A stretch of DNA of 64,000 nucleotides from assembly GCA_934255485.1 (NCBI GenBank), contig CAKQOG010000008.1, positions 1 through 64,000 on the forward strand, written 5' to 3'. A model generated the notes under the pieces. The model ran no database searches and was not told where the DNA came from. It saw only the letters and a program-made list of their open reading frames with translations. Positions 34,356 through 43,781 of this stretch are shown here, one piece after another (the stretch's first letter is position 1; every line of letters begins with the position of its first letter). Position numbers and translations under genes: made by a program. This stretch comes from an uncultured Prevotellamassilia sp. Lineage in GTDB: Bacteria; Bacteroidota; Bacteroidia; Bacteroidales; Bacteroidaceae.

Positions 34356-36737
34356 ATGCACATGTCAAAGATATTAACCTTTTTCATATTCTCTCTCTTG
34401 TATATATCATCTGCTATGGGCAAAGTGCCAATAGAGGCTACACCCCATCAACCCTCCGAGCCCCTCACCCTATGGTATACCGCCCCTGCCACCAACTGGA
34501 CACGCGAAGCACTGCCCATAGGCAATGGCGATATGGGCGCAATGATAATGGGCGGCGTAGAGCAAGACAGGGTGCAGTTTAACCACAAAACCTTGTGGAA
34601 AGGCACCTCTGGAGCAACCGACCTTGGGTCGTATCTGCCGTTTGGCGATGTGCTAATAACACCACTTCAAGCCAAAGCAGTTAGCAACTATAGCCGTAGC
34701 CTAAATCTGCGCACAGCCGTGGCCAATGTGTCGTACCAAACAGCCGATGATACCTACACGCGCGAGTACTTTTGCAGCTATCCCAATAAGGTGATAGCCA
34801 TACGCTATAGTGCCAAACGCACACGCTCGCTATCGCTCTGCATTGAACTTGCCAGTGCTCAAGGCGCTCACACCACTTACACCCATCGGGGGGCATCGTT
34901 TGGTGGCACACTGAGCAATGGCATGTACTATGCGGCATCGATGCTTGTTGAGAACAAGGCGGGCAAAGCATTAACAACGGAGCGTGGCATCGTTATCGAC
35001 AGTGCACAAGAAGTGGTTATCTACCTTTCGTGCGCCACAAACTTTAACCCTGCGGCAAGCAATCATCTTGCGCCCGATACCACCAAAGTGAGCACCCACA
35101 TACGCCATGCACTGCAATCTGCAAGCGCAAGTGGTTACGACCATGTGAAACAAGAACACATGGCAGATTATGGCCAACTCTTTAGTCGTACTTCCTTTAA
35201 ACTAAATGGTGCAAGCAACGTATGTGCTACAAACCAACTGCTCACAATGCCCCAAACAGAGGCTACCAATATGGTAGATATGTTAGTGTTTCAATATGGT
35301 CGCTACCTCACTATAGCAGCCTCGCGTGGCATAGATGTACCATCTAATCTACAAGGCATTTGGAACCAAGATGGCTATCATGAAGGCAATGCGGTGTGGG
35401 CCTCAGACATTCATGCCAACATCAATGTACAAATGAATTATTGGCCCACCGAACCTACCAATCTGAGCGAATGCCACATGCCTTTTCTTAACTACATTTG
35501 CAACGAATCCATGCGCCCAAACGGACAGTGGCAACAAAATGCCCATAACTTGGGCATAAACCAAGGGTGGGTGGTAAACACAGCTGGTAACATTTTTGGT
35601 GGGTCGAGTGCCTATAAAATAGGCAAATATGCAGTGGCTAATGCGTGGTTTTGCTCGCACCTTTGGCAGCACTTTGCTTACACGCGCGACACCACCTTTT
35701 TGCGTAAAAAGGCACTGCCCGTAATGCTATCGGCATGTCGTTTCTGGGCTGAACGACTCGTTGCTTCGCAAAATGGTGATGGCACCCTTGAATGCCCCAA
35801 TGAATACTCGCCCGAACAAGGATGTGTGCAAAATGCCACCGCACACTCGCAACAACTCGTTACGCAACTCTTTAAACAAACCTTGCAAGCGCTTGCCGTA
35901 ACTGGGCGGAGAACTGCTGGTTGTAGCAAGGTTTTTGTGAAACAACTAAAGCAAACTCTTAGCAAACTCGACCGTGGACTGCGTATAGACCATAACGGCC
36001 TTTTGCGCGAATGGAAATACCAAGATAATACTCCCAACGTGAGTGCCGATACCGACTACTTTGCCGACGATGAACACAACATTTGGCAGGGACATCGCCA
36101 TACATCACACCTCATGGCACTATATCCAGGCTTTGATATCGACCCCGGAAAGAGCAAATCATTATTCAATGCAGCCGTAAAATCGCTTGCCGACCGTGGC
36201 GATGTAACTACGGGATGGGCAAGGGCTTGGCGCATATCGCTTTGGGCCAGAGCACGCAATAGTGAGCGTGCTTACACCACGTTGAGAGGTTTTGCGCACC
36301 ACACCACAAGCACTCACTACGATTGGTACGGCGGACTTTACGACAATATGCTTGATGCTCATGCCACAAGTGTGTTCCAAATAGAGGGCAACTATGGAGC
36401 CACCGCAGGCATTGCCGAGATGCTGCTGCAGAGCCGTCCCGACTCGCTCGTGTTGCTCCCAGCATTGCCACGTGAATGGGCAAACGGACATATAAACGGA
36501 CTCAAGGCAATGGGCAATTTCGAGGTGAGCATGGAGTGGGAGAGTGGACGTTTGCACACACTTCGCATACGTTCGCTCAAAGGCATGCCCTTGGTGCTGG
36601 CCTACCCTGGCATAGAAAGGGCACAGGTTGTGGTAGCTCGTAACGACAAAAGGGTTTCGGCAAAGAGACGTAAAAACAATTGCATAAGGTTTGATACTAA
36701 AGCGGGCGAGGTGTATTCTGTAACCATAGAACGATAA
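34356..36737 (+). CDS. Second GH95 glycosidase (fucosidase type)
   Basis: About 793 residues from the ATG at 34356; the frame stays open to a GTG at 34299, but the signal peptide (MSKILTFFIFSLLYISSAMG) begins at 34356/34362. It is the bare GH95 catalytic domain: EALPIGNGDMGAMIMGGVEQ at the start, NVQMNYWPTEPTNLSECHMP, NEYSPEQGCVQNATAH and FQIEGNYGATAGIAEMLLQS. In the last motif the usual Asp (FQIDGN, as in the other GH95 here) is Glu. There is no sorting tail, so it is probably periplasmic, acting after the surface enzyme. Likely substrate is terminal alpha-linked fucose, but the Glu substitution leaves room for changed activity or specificity. fkp follows 331 bp downstream. Confidence 0.88.
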   Translation: MHMSKILTFFIFSLLYISSAMGKVPIEATPHQPSEPLTLWYTAPATNWTREALPIGNGDMGAMIMGGVEQDRVQFNHKTLWKGTSGATDLGSYLPFGDVLITPLQAKAVSNYSRSLNLRTAVANVSYQTADDTYTREYFCSYPNKVIAIRYSAKRTRSLSLCIELASAQGAHTTYTHRGASFGGTLSNGMYYAASMLVENKAGKALTTERGIVIDSAQEVVIYLSCATNFNPAASNHLAPDTTKVSTHIRHALQSASASGYDHVKQEHMADYGQLFSRTSFKLNGASNVCATNQLLTMPQTEATNMVDMLVFQYGRYLTIAASRGIDVPSNLQGIWNQDGYHEGNAVWASDIHANINVQMNYWPTEPTNLSECHMPFLNYICNESMRPNGQWQQNAHNLGINQGWVVNTAGNIFGGSSAYKIGKYAVANAWFCSHLWQHFAYTRDTTFLRKKALPVMLSACRFWAERLVASQNGDGTLECPNEYSPEQGCVQNATAHSQQLVTQLFKQTLQALAVTGRRTAGCSKVFVKQLKQTLSKLDRGLRIDHNGLLREWKYQDNTPNVSADTDYFADDEHNIWQGHRHTSHLMALYPGFDIDPGKSKSLFNAAVKSLADRGDVTTGWARAWRISLWARARNSERAYTTLRGFAHHTTSTHYDWYGGLYDNMLDAHATSVFQIEGNYGATAGIAEMLLQSRPDSLVLLPALPREWANGHINGLKAMGNFEVSMEWESGRLHTLRIRSLKGMPLVLAYPGIERAQVVVARNDKRVSAKRRKNNCIRFDTKAGEVYSVTIER

Positions 36738-36862
36738 AGGAAAAATAGAATAAAAAGGGATTTTGAGCTAATAAAATAGGATGAATATCCGATGAAATGC
36801 CCCATCAAAATTCAATAATTATATGAACACCTACTTACTAAAAGGCGTAATATTTAGTGAGT

Positions 36863-36882
36863 AATTCATGATAATTTGTGAC
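36863..36882. promoter_or_regulatory. Candidate operator ahead of fkp
   Basis: AATTCATGATAATTTGTGAC; its complement is nearly identical to the site before GH95-2. It lies 36 bp upstream of the -33 element, a normal activator position. Confidence 0.5.
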
Positions 36883-36917
36883 TAACAAAAATCCCATATG
36901 AAAACAAAAAGCAAAAC

Positions 36918-36948
36918 TTGATTTCGGCATTAAATTGTGCTAACTTTG
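36918..36948 (+). promoter_or_regulatory. fkp operon promoter
   Basis: TTG (36918-36920), 20-bp spacer, TAACTTTG (36941-36948). The leader to the ATG at 37069 is about 115 bases. Confidence 0.75.
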
Positions 36949-37068
36949 CATGGTGTTTGGCACGATGATAGGTTTAAGTCCTCAGAACTTTTTTACATAG
37001 TATAACTATGGAGGAAAAATAACTATGCCACACGTCTGTTCTTTTGAAACAAAAACACAACTTAATAC

Positions 37069-39954
37069 ATGAAGAAATTATTATCCTTACCACCCAATGT
37101 AGTGGGTGTGTTTCACGATATTACGGGAGAGAACCACAATGATTGCTATTGCACCTCCGACCCCGTGGGGCGAAAGCTCGGTTCGGGTGGTGGCACTGCA
37201 TGGCTCTTGCAGTCGGCTTATGCTGACGAAGCTGGCGATACCGATTTTAACCAATGGCTATCGGCTGAAAAACGCATACTATTGCACGCTGGGGGCCAAA
37301 GTCGACGACTGCCTGCATACGCTCCGAGTGGCAAAGTTCTTACACCTATCCCCGTGTTTAGATGGGCAAGAGGACAACGCATTGACCAAACATTGCTCGA
37401 CCTGCAAATGCCACTCTATCGTGAAATTATGCGCAAGGCACCCGCTAACATCCACACACTGGTGGCAAGTGGCGATGTATTGCTGCGTGCTAAAGAACCA
37501 TTGGGTAATGTGCCCGAGGCCGATGTGGTGTGCTACGGACTATGGGCTTCGCCACAGCAAGCTTCGCACCACGGAGTGTTTGTGATGAACCGCAATACAC
37601 CGAATGAATTGGACTTTATGCTGCAAAAGCCTTCGACCGAACAACAAGCACAACTACTCTCTACACACTTGATGTTGATGGACATTGGGGTGTGGTTGTT
37701 ATCGGATAAGGCAGTGGAATGTTTGCTCAAAAAAACCGCTCCGACCTGCGATGCCGACACTTGCCAAACGCCTGCACACCATGCATTACCCCTGCCTACA
37801 GCCTACGACTTGTATAGCGAGTTTGGTTGTGCATTGGGTAATAATCCCTCAAAACCAGATAGTGCTTTGGCAGGACTTAAGGTGGCTATATTGCCCTTGC
37901 CAGGTGGCGAGTTTTATCATTACGGCACAAGCATCGACATGATAAACTCTACGGTAGATATTCAGAACTTGGTGAAAGACCAACGTTACATTCTGCAAAA
38001 AGGCATTAAACCGCAAACATCGGTATTTACGCAAAATACAATTATTGACAACCGACCCACACTGTCTACAAAGAACGTGTGGATAGAAAATGCCTACTTG
38101 GGCAAAGGCTGGCACTATGCAAGCAACAACATCATAACGGGCATACCCAACAACGATTGGCAAGTAAACTTGGCCGACGGGCAGTGCATTGACATGGTGC
38201 CAGTGGGTGATAAAGGCTTTGCGGTGAGGGCATACGGCTTTGACGATGCCTTTCGTGGTGCAATTGATGATGAGCATACTCACTATATGGGCAAACCTGT
38301 TGGTAATTGGCTTAAAGCGCGTGGTATAGCACCAACAGAACTCGGACGAACCGACGACTTGCAAGCTGCAAGTCTATTCCCTGTGTCGGCCAACATGGAG
38401 CAATTGCAACGCCTTATCACGTGGTTCCTTGCCGAACAACCCGATGCTGCTGTTACAGCGGAGTGGAGACAGTTGCCTCGATATAGTGCCGATGAACTGT
38501 CGGTGGCAGCCAATCTGCCACGATTGTTTGTGCAACGTCGCGAATTGCAAGCACGTACCATTCCGACATTGGCTAACAACTGGCAAAAGAGTGTGTTCTA
38601 CCAAGTAAACCTTAAAGACTTGGCTGAGAAATATGCTAAAAATAGTTGGACTCTGCCCAATGAACTGCCCACAACGGCACCGCTGATGACCCACATACAC
38701 GATGCCATGTTTCGCTCAGAATCATTGCGCCAACGTGATGGCGAAAAGGCTGAACAATATGGTGAAAAGGCATTTGAACTGCTCCGTAAGGGGCTTACAG
38801 AGAACGTGGTGCAACAAAAACAACAGCCTCGCCTTACCATCTATCCTGACCAAATAGTGTGGGCACGAAGCAGTGTGCGCATTGATGTGGCAGGCGGATG
38901 GACCGACACACCACCCTATAGCCTTATATCGGGCGGAAACGTGGTGAATTTGGCCATAAATCTTAATGGCCAACCGCCATTGCAAGTATATGTTAAGCCT
39001 TGCAAAGAACCTGTTGTGATATGTCGCTCTATTGATTTGGGAGCTATGGAACGCATTGAAACTTACGATGAACTCATGCAGTTTAACAAGGTGTGTTCTC
39101 CTTTCTCTATCCCCAAAGCGGCTCTTGCATTGGCTGGTTTTGTTCCCACCTTCTCACTCGAAAGGTATGGCTCGCTGCAAGAACAGTTAAAGGCTTTTGG
39201 CTGCGGGCTGGAGATTACGTTGTTAGCAGCTATTCCTGCAGGTTCGGGATTGGGTACAAGCAGTGTGCTATCGGCTACGGTGTTGGCTGCTATAAGCGAT
39301 TTTTGCGGACTGAATTGGGACAAGAACGAGATATGCAACCGCACGCTTGTGCTTGAGCAACTGCTCACCACAGGAGGCGGATGGCAAGACCAATATGGCG
39401 GTGTATTGCCTGGGGTGAAACTTTTACAAACTTCTTCGGGCTTCGACCAAAATGCAACGGTGAGATGGTTACCCGACACGCTTTTTACCTCTGCCGAAAC
39501 CAAAGCATGCCATTTGCTTTACTATACGGGGGTGACACGTACGGCCAAGAATATTCTGGCAGAGATTGTGAGAGGTATGTTTCTTAACAACTCGCGCCAC
39601 CTTAATCTGCTTAACAGCATGAAGCAACATGCACTCGAGGCGTTTGACGCGCTACAATCGAACGACTTGGCTTATTATGGCAAGATGGTAAGAGCTACAT
39701 GGGAGCAGAATAAGGCACTTGATGCGGGTACGTCGCCCGATGTGATTGAGCATATTTGTGGCATGATTGACGACCTTTGCTATGGCTACAAACTGCCTGG
39801 TGCAGGTGGCGGTGGCTTTATGTATATGGTGGCAAAGGACGAGGATGCAGCACGCAAAATACGCAAAATTCTTACGGATAACCCTGTGAACAATCGTGCT
39901 CGTTTTGTAGAGATGAGCGTGTCTGACAAAGGCTTGCAAGTAAGTCGAAGCTAA
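37069..39954 (+). CDS. fkp: Bifunctional L-fucokinase / L-fucose-1-phosphate guanylyltransferase
   Basis: 961 residues, close to the ~950 of Bacteroides Fkp. The N-terminal half is the guanylyltransferase (GSGGGTAWLLQSAYADE near 38, then LHAGGQSRRLPAYAPSGKVL with the nucleotide-binding GGxSxRLP). The C-terminal half, from about residue 600, is a GHMP kinase: RIDVAGGWTDTPPYSL, the ATP loop PAGSGLGTSSVLSATVL, and PGAGGGGFMYMV. It turns free fucose into GDP-fucose in two steps in the cytoplasm, for fucosylation of capsule and glycoproteins. It leads an operon, overlapping the next frame at TAATG, and has an operator-like site in common with GH95-2. Confidence 0.96.
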   Translation: MKKLLSLPPNVVGVFHDITGENHNDCYCTSDPVGRKLGSGGGTAWLLQSAYADEAGDTDFNQWLSAEKRILLHAGGQSRRLPAYAPSGKVLTPIPVFRWARGQRIDQTLLDLQMPLYREIMRKAPANIHTLVASGDVLLRAKEPLGNVPEADVVCYGLWASPQQASHHGVFVMNRNTPNELDFMLQKPSTEQQAQLLSTHLMLMDIGVWLLSDKAVECLLKKTAPTCDADTCQTPAHHALPLPTAYDLYSEFGCALGNNPSKPDSALAGLKVAILPLPGGEFYHYGTSIDMINSTVDIQNLVKDQRYILQKGIKPQTSVFTQNTIIDNRPTLSTKNVWIENAYLGKGWHYASNNIITGIPNNDWQVNLADGQCIDMVPVGDKGFAVRAYGFDDAFRGAIDDEHTHYMGKPVGNWLKARGIAPTELGRTDDLQAASLFPVSANMEQLQRLITWFLAEQPDAAVTAEWRQLPRYSADELSVAANLPRLFVQRRELQARTIPTLANNWQKSVFYQVNLKDLAEKYAKNSWTLPNELPTTAPLMTHIHDAMFRSESLRQRDGEKAEQYGEKAFELLRKGLTENVVQQKQQPRLTIYPDQIVWARSSVRIDVAGGWTDTPPYSLISGGNVVNLAINLNGQPPLQVYVKPCKEPVVICRSIDLGAMERIETYDELMQFNKVCSPFSIPKAALALAGFVPTFSLERYGSLQEQLKAFGCGLEITLLAAIPAGSGLGTSSVLSATVLAAISDFCGLNWDKNEICNRTLVLEQLLTTGGGWQDQYGGVLPGVKLLQTSSGFDQNATVRWLPDTLFTSAETKACHLLYYTGVTRTAKNILAEIVRGMFLNNSRHLNLLNSMKQHALEAFDALQSNDLAYYGKMVRATWEQNKALDAGTSPDVIEHICGMIDDLCYGYKLPGAGGGGFMYMVAKDEDAARKIRKILTDNPVNNRARFVEMSVSDKGLQVSRS

Positions 39955-39986
39955 TGACCTTTGAGCACATTAAAATGGATAGAAAA

Positions 39987-41591
39987 ATGAAACTAACTTT
40001 CAATAGACTATTTACAACTGCTTGTTTAACGGCTTGTATGAGCTTAACAGCCATGGCACAACAGCAAGTAGCTGTGTTTTCGATAAACGACTTTCATGGT
40101 GCTTTTGTGGCCAACAAAGACAAAGGTATTATGGGGGCTCCAGCTGTGTGGCAAACGCTCGATTCGCTGAAACAAGTGTATCCGTGCAACGTAACGGTGT
40201 CGGCTGGTGATAACTTTGGAGGTAGCTACTTTTACAACGCTACGCATGGTCAGCTGATGCCTGTGTTCTTTAACGATTTGGATATAAGGCTTTCTGCTCT
40301 TGGCAACCATGAGTTTGATGACGGACAACTGTCATTGGCAAATAAATGGAACAATAGTCCTATGCGGCCAAAGAATTGGGACATAACCTACGTGTCGGCC
40401 AATGTGCGCGATGTGAAAACGGGCAGTGTGCCTGCTTTTGCGCAACCTGTGGCAATAGTACCATTGCAACTTGCTGATGGACGCACGTTTACGGTGGCTT
40501 TTGTAGGACTGATTGCTTCGTCTACTCCACAACAAGCAAGCGTTAGAAAACTTGCGGGACTGAGCTTTGATGGACGTTATGACCAAGTGCTCGATTCTGT
40601 GATTAAACTGCCAGAAGGGGCAAAAGTTAAGGATGCTAACTTGCGCTTGTTGCTTACTCATGTGGGTTCGCGCATGAAGAATGGACAACCTGAATGGGAT
40701 GATAAAGATGCTGAGAATTTGTTGAAAATCAATTCTCCTATGTGGCATGGCATTCTCTCGTCGCATAGTCATGAACCTGTGTGTGGCTACATTAACCAAG
40801 CGCATTACCCCATTGTGCAAGGACAATGGCACGGCAACTACATCAGCATGTTGCTTTGTACCATAGACAACCAAACACTCAAGGTTACGAAGGTGGAACC
40901 GCGCATTATCCCTGTGACAGAAAAAGCAAAACTAAACGTTGGTGCTACCCGACTACAACTGCAAATAGACTCGTTGCTGAACCATACTTGCACCGCTGGT
41001 GGTACTCCTATTGGTACACCTCTGGCCACTGCCTTAGACAATATGGAGCACGACCGCACATCAAAATATCGCCAAACTCAGGTGGGTGAACTTGTATGTG
41101 AGGCTTATGCCGATGCTTATCGTAAATGGGCACATCTTGCTGATAACACGCCCATTATTGGTTGCAGCCACTTTGGTAGCATACGTTCGGGCTTTGTAAA
41201 AGGCAAAATTTCGGTGCTCGATGTGGGCGAGGTATTGCCATTCTCAAATCCGCTGAAAGTATACCAACTCACTGGTAAGCAAATCTATAATTTGGTGCAA
41301 TTTGGTATGCATAACCAACGCTATGGATGGTTGCAAACAGGCTTCTTGCGCATTGATAAAGATGCCGATGGTAACGTGAAGAAACTTACTTACGTGACTC
41401 CTAACGGCAAGCAGGTGGTTATAAAAGATAAAAAGAAATACTACCTGGTGGCAGACGAGTTTATCACCAATGGGGGCGATGGCTATGATCCTGCTTTTTT
41501 CCCTAAAAGTCAAGAAATAAAGACTGAGGGGATGCCTGCTACTACAGACGCTTTTATTAATTATTTGAAACTTAAAAAAACAATAGAGTAA
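39987..41591 (+). CDS. Secreted 5'-nucleotidase / 2',3'-cyclic phosphodiesterase family metallophosphatase
   Basis: About 534 residues from the ATG at 39987, which gives a good signal peptide (MKLTFNRLFTTACLTACMSL, cleavage after AMA). An upstream in-frame ATG at 39954 overlaps the fkp stop and could allow coupling. The metallophosphatase domain shows INDFHGAF, SAGDNFGG, LGNHEFDDG and SHSHEPVCGY; the C-terminal nucleotidase domain has GCSHFGSIRSG, VLPFSNPLKVYQLTGKQIY and the final TNGGDGYDP. It hydrolyses nucleotides in the periplasm for salvage. Its substrate could equally be a nucleotide sugar. Confidence 0.88.
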   Translation: MKLTFNRLFTTACLTACMSLTAMAQQQVAVFSINDFHGAFVANKDKGIMGAPAVWQTLDSLKQVYPCNVTVSAGDNFGGSYFYNATHGQLMPVFFNDLDIRLSALGNHEFDDGQLSLANKWNNSPMRPKNWDITYVSANVRDVKTGSVPAFAQPVAIVPLQLADGRTFTVAFVGLIASSTPQQASVRKLAGLSFDGRYDQVLDSVIKLPEGAKVKDANLRLLLTHVGSRMKNGQPEWDDKDAENLLKINSPMWHGILSSHSHEPVCGYINQAHYPIVQGQWHGNYISMLLCTIDNQTLKVTKVEPRIIPVTEKAKLNVGATRLQLQIDSLLNHTCTAGGTPIGTPLATALDNMEHDRTSKYRQTQVGELVCEAYADAYRKWAHLADNTPIIGCSHFGSIRSGFVKGKISVLDVGEVLPFSNPLKVYQLTGKQIYNLVQFGMHNQRYGWLQTGFLRIDKDADGNVKKLTYVTPNGKQVVIKDKKKYYLVADEFITNGGDGYDPAFFPKSQEIKTEGMPATTDAFINYLKLKKTIE

Positions 41592-41607
41592 AACCTATTA
41601 TAGAACC

Positions 41608-42753
41608 ATGTCATTGTTTTCACTTCCACCTGCTGCACCCCAATCGGATCTCAACCTTTCTATGTTTTTAGGAGGAAGCGGTGCAGGTAGCAATAGTATG
41701 CACATCAAACGAACGCTTGCACCTGAATGGGCACTACAAAGTGGCATTCAACTTACATGGCCTCATGCACATACTGATTGGGCATATATGCTCGAAGAGG
41801 TTACGGAATGCTATGTGCGATTGGCATACGAAATTAGCAAACGTGAACGCTTGTTGATAGTAGCTCCCGATGTAGAACAAGTGAAACACTTACTTGATGA
41901 GCGTTTGCCTCAAAAGGCTACTGAAAACATTGTGTATTGCCAATGCAATACAAATGATACTTGGGCTCGCGACCATGCTTTTCTTACTGTAGTGTCGGCT
42001 ACTGAGGGGGCTGAACTTATGGACTTTAGGTTTAACGGATGGGGCGGAAAGTTTGAAGCCTCGCTCGATAATGCTATCAATAAGCAGTTGGTGGAAGAGA
42101 AAAAGGCCTTGCTGAAAGGTAGATATGTGGATTGTCTTGACTTTGAACTTGAGGGTGGAAGCATTGAAACTGACGGAAATGGCACGTTGCTCACTACGTC
42201 GGAATGTTTGCTCAATCCTAATCGCAACGCACATCTTGATAAGTCACATATAGAGGCTCTGTTGAGCGAACGCTTGGGTGTAGATCGTTTTTTATGGCTC
42301 GATCACGGCTATTTGGCTGGCGATGACACCGATTCGCACATTGATACGTTGGCGCGTTTATGTCCTAACGATACCATTGTTTATGTGAAATGTAACGATT
42401 CTGCCGACGAACACTATGCTGCGCTAAAGCAAATGGAAGAGCAACTACAAACGTTTAGAACCTCTAAGGGAGAGCCTTACAACTTGCTGCCAGTGCCAAT
42501 GCCACAAGCAATTTATGATGAGGAAGGTGAACGTTTACCCGCCACTTATGCTAACTATTTGGTGATGAACGATGCTGTGCTTTATCCCACGTATGCACAA
42601 ACAGCAAACGACGAACAAGCAGCCCGTATTTTAGCCAAAGCATTCCCTGGTCGTGACATTGTAGGTGTTGATTGCCGTGCACTTATCAAGCAGCATGGTT
42701 CGCTACATTGTGCCACGATGCAATACCCCAAAGGGGTGATGGCTGAGAAATAA
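41608..42753 (+). CDS. aguA: Agmatine deiminase
   Basis: 381 residues of the peptidyl-arginine-deiminase-like family. Motifs: ESGIQ-type QSGIQLTWPHAHTDWAY, NDTWARDHAF, FNGWGGKF, LEGGSIETDGNGTLLTTSEC, DTDSHIDTLARL and the catalytic Cys in SLHCATMQYP. It converts agmatine to N-carbamoylputrescine. It begins 16 bp after the nucleotidase stop and is followed at once by the next enzyme of the pathway. Confidence 0.93.
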   Translation: MSLFSLPPAAPQSDLNLSMFLGGSGAGSNSMHIKRTLAPEWALQSGIQLTWPHAHTDWAYMLEEVTECYVRLAYEISKRERLLIVAPDVEQVKHLLDERLPQKATENIVYCQCNTNDTWARDHAFLTVVSATEGAELMDFRFNGWGGKFEASLDNAINKQLVEEKKALLKGRYVDCLDFELEGGSIETDGNGTLLTTSECLLNPNRNAHLDKSHIEALLSERLGVDRFLWLDHGYLAGDDTDSHIDTLARLCPNDTIVYVKCNDSADEHYAALKQMEEQLQTFRTSKGEPYNLLPVPMPQAIYDEEGERLPATYANYLVMNDAVLYPTYAQTANDEQAARILAKAFPGRDIVGVDCRALIKQHGSLHCATMQYPKGVMAEK

Positions 42754-42799
42754 TAGGATAAGATTATAGGTGCAAAATTTATCTTTATTTGCAAAGAAA

Positions 42800-43696
42800 A
42801 TGAAACAAGGAGAAAATATACTAAAGGTTGGTATTATACAACAAACTTGTGGTGCCGACGTTGAGGCTAATAAGCAGAAATTGGCACGCAACATTGCTGA
42901 TGTTGCTGCAAAAGGTGCTCAACTTGTTGTATTGCAAGAGTTGCACAACTCACTCTACTTTTGCCAAGTAGAGAGTACTGAGAATTTTGATTTGGCTGAA
43001 CCTATACCCGGACCTTCTACCGACTTTTATGGTAAGATTGCTAAAGAGCATGGCATCGTGTTAGTTACTTCGCTTTTTGAACGTCGTGCAGCAGGGCTTT
43101 ACCATAACACGGCCGTAGTCTTTGAGAAGGATGGAAGCATTGCTGGCAAATATCGTAAAATGCATATTCCCGATGACCCCGCATATTACGAGAAGTTCTA
43201 TTTTACGCCTGGTGACTTGGGATTTCACCCCATTGATACTTCGGTAGGCAGACTGGGTGTGCAGGTATGTTGGGACCAATGGTATCCAGAGGGAGCGCGC
43301 CTCATGGCACTACAAGGGGCAGAGTTGCTTATCTATCCAACTGCTATTGGATATGAAAGTAGCGATACTCCCGAGGAACAAGAACGTCAGCGCGAAGCTT
43401 GGACTACCGTGCAACGTGGTCATGCTGTGGCAAATGGTTTACCTGTGATTGCAGTGAACCGCACAGGGCATGAGGACGATCCTTCGGGGCAGACAAATGG
43501 TATTGACTTTTGGGGATCAAGCTTTGTGGCTGGTCCACAAGGCGAATTGCTGCACCGCTCTCCTAAGGATTGTGAAGAGAATGTGGTAATAGATATTGAT
43601 ATGAAACGAAGCGAAAATGTGCGTCGTTGGTGGCCTTTCCTTCGAGATAGACGTATCGAAGAATTTGGCGAATTGAAATGTAGATTTATAGATTAA
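42800..43696 (+). CDS. aguB: N-carbamoylputrescine amidase
   Basis: About 298 residues from the ATG at 42800; the frame stays open to a GTG at 42770, but MKQGENILKVGIIQ fits the family start. Nitrilase-fold catalytic triad: Glu in VLQELHNSLYFC, Lys in GKYRKMHIPD, Cys in GVQVCWDQWYPEGAR. It hydrolyses N-carbamoylputrescine to putrescine, CO2 and ammonia. With aguA it completes the arginine-decarboxylase route to putrescine. Last gene of the fkp operon, followed by a terminator. Confidence 0.93.
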   Translation: MKQGENILKVGIIQQTCGADVEANKQKLARNIADVAAKGAQLVVLQELHNSLYFCQVESTENFDLAEPIPGPSTDFYGKIAKEHGIVLVTSLFERRAAGLYHNTAVVFEKDGSIAGKYRKMHIPDDPAYYEKFYFTPGDLGFHPIDTSVGRLGVQVCWDQWYPEGARLMALQGAELLIYPTAIGYESSDTPEEQERQREAWTTVQRGHAVANGLPVIAVNRTGHEDDPSGQTNGIDFWGSSFVAGPQGELLHRSPKDCEENVVIDIDMKRSENVRRWWPFLRDRRIEEFGELKCRFID

Positions 43697-43704
43697 AATA
43701 ACTG

Positions 43705-43750
43705 CTCGAGTAGGTGCTTAAACTATTGAGAATGCCTACTCGAGTTTTGT
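43705..43750 (+). terminator. Terminator of the fkp-aguB operon
   Basis: CTCGAGTAGG (43705-43714) pairs with CCTACTCGAG (43735-43744), followed by TTTTG-TTTT. Confidence 0.8.
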
Positions 43751-43781
43751 TTTAAAACATTGATATACGAGTAATAAATTT

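Larger units (their letters stand above)
36738..37068. other. Regulatory region between GH95-2 and fkp
   Basis: Contains a GGAAAAATAGAAT box (36738-36750) like the boundary of the palindrome-array elements, a solo end of hairpin family 2 (36812-36838), the operator-like site (36863-36882) and the fkp promoter (36918-36948). Confidence 0.6.

Noticed and set aside
36957..36975. TTTGGCACGATGATAGG upstream of fkp as a sigma-54 promoter
   Set aside because: The -12 element lacks TTGC, and a standard TTG-N20-TAACTTTG promoter lies just upstream.
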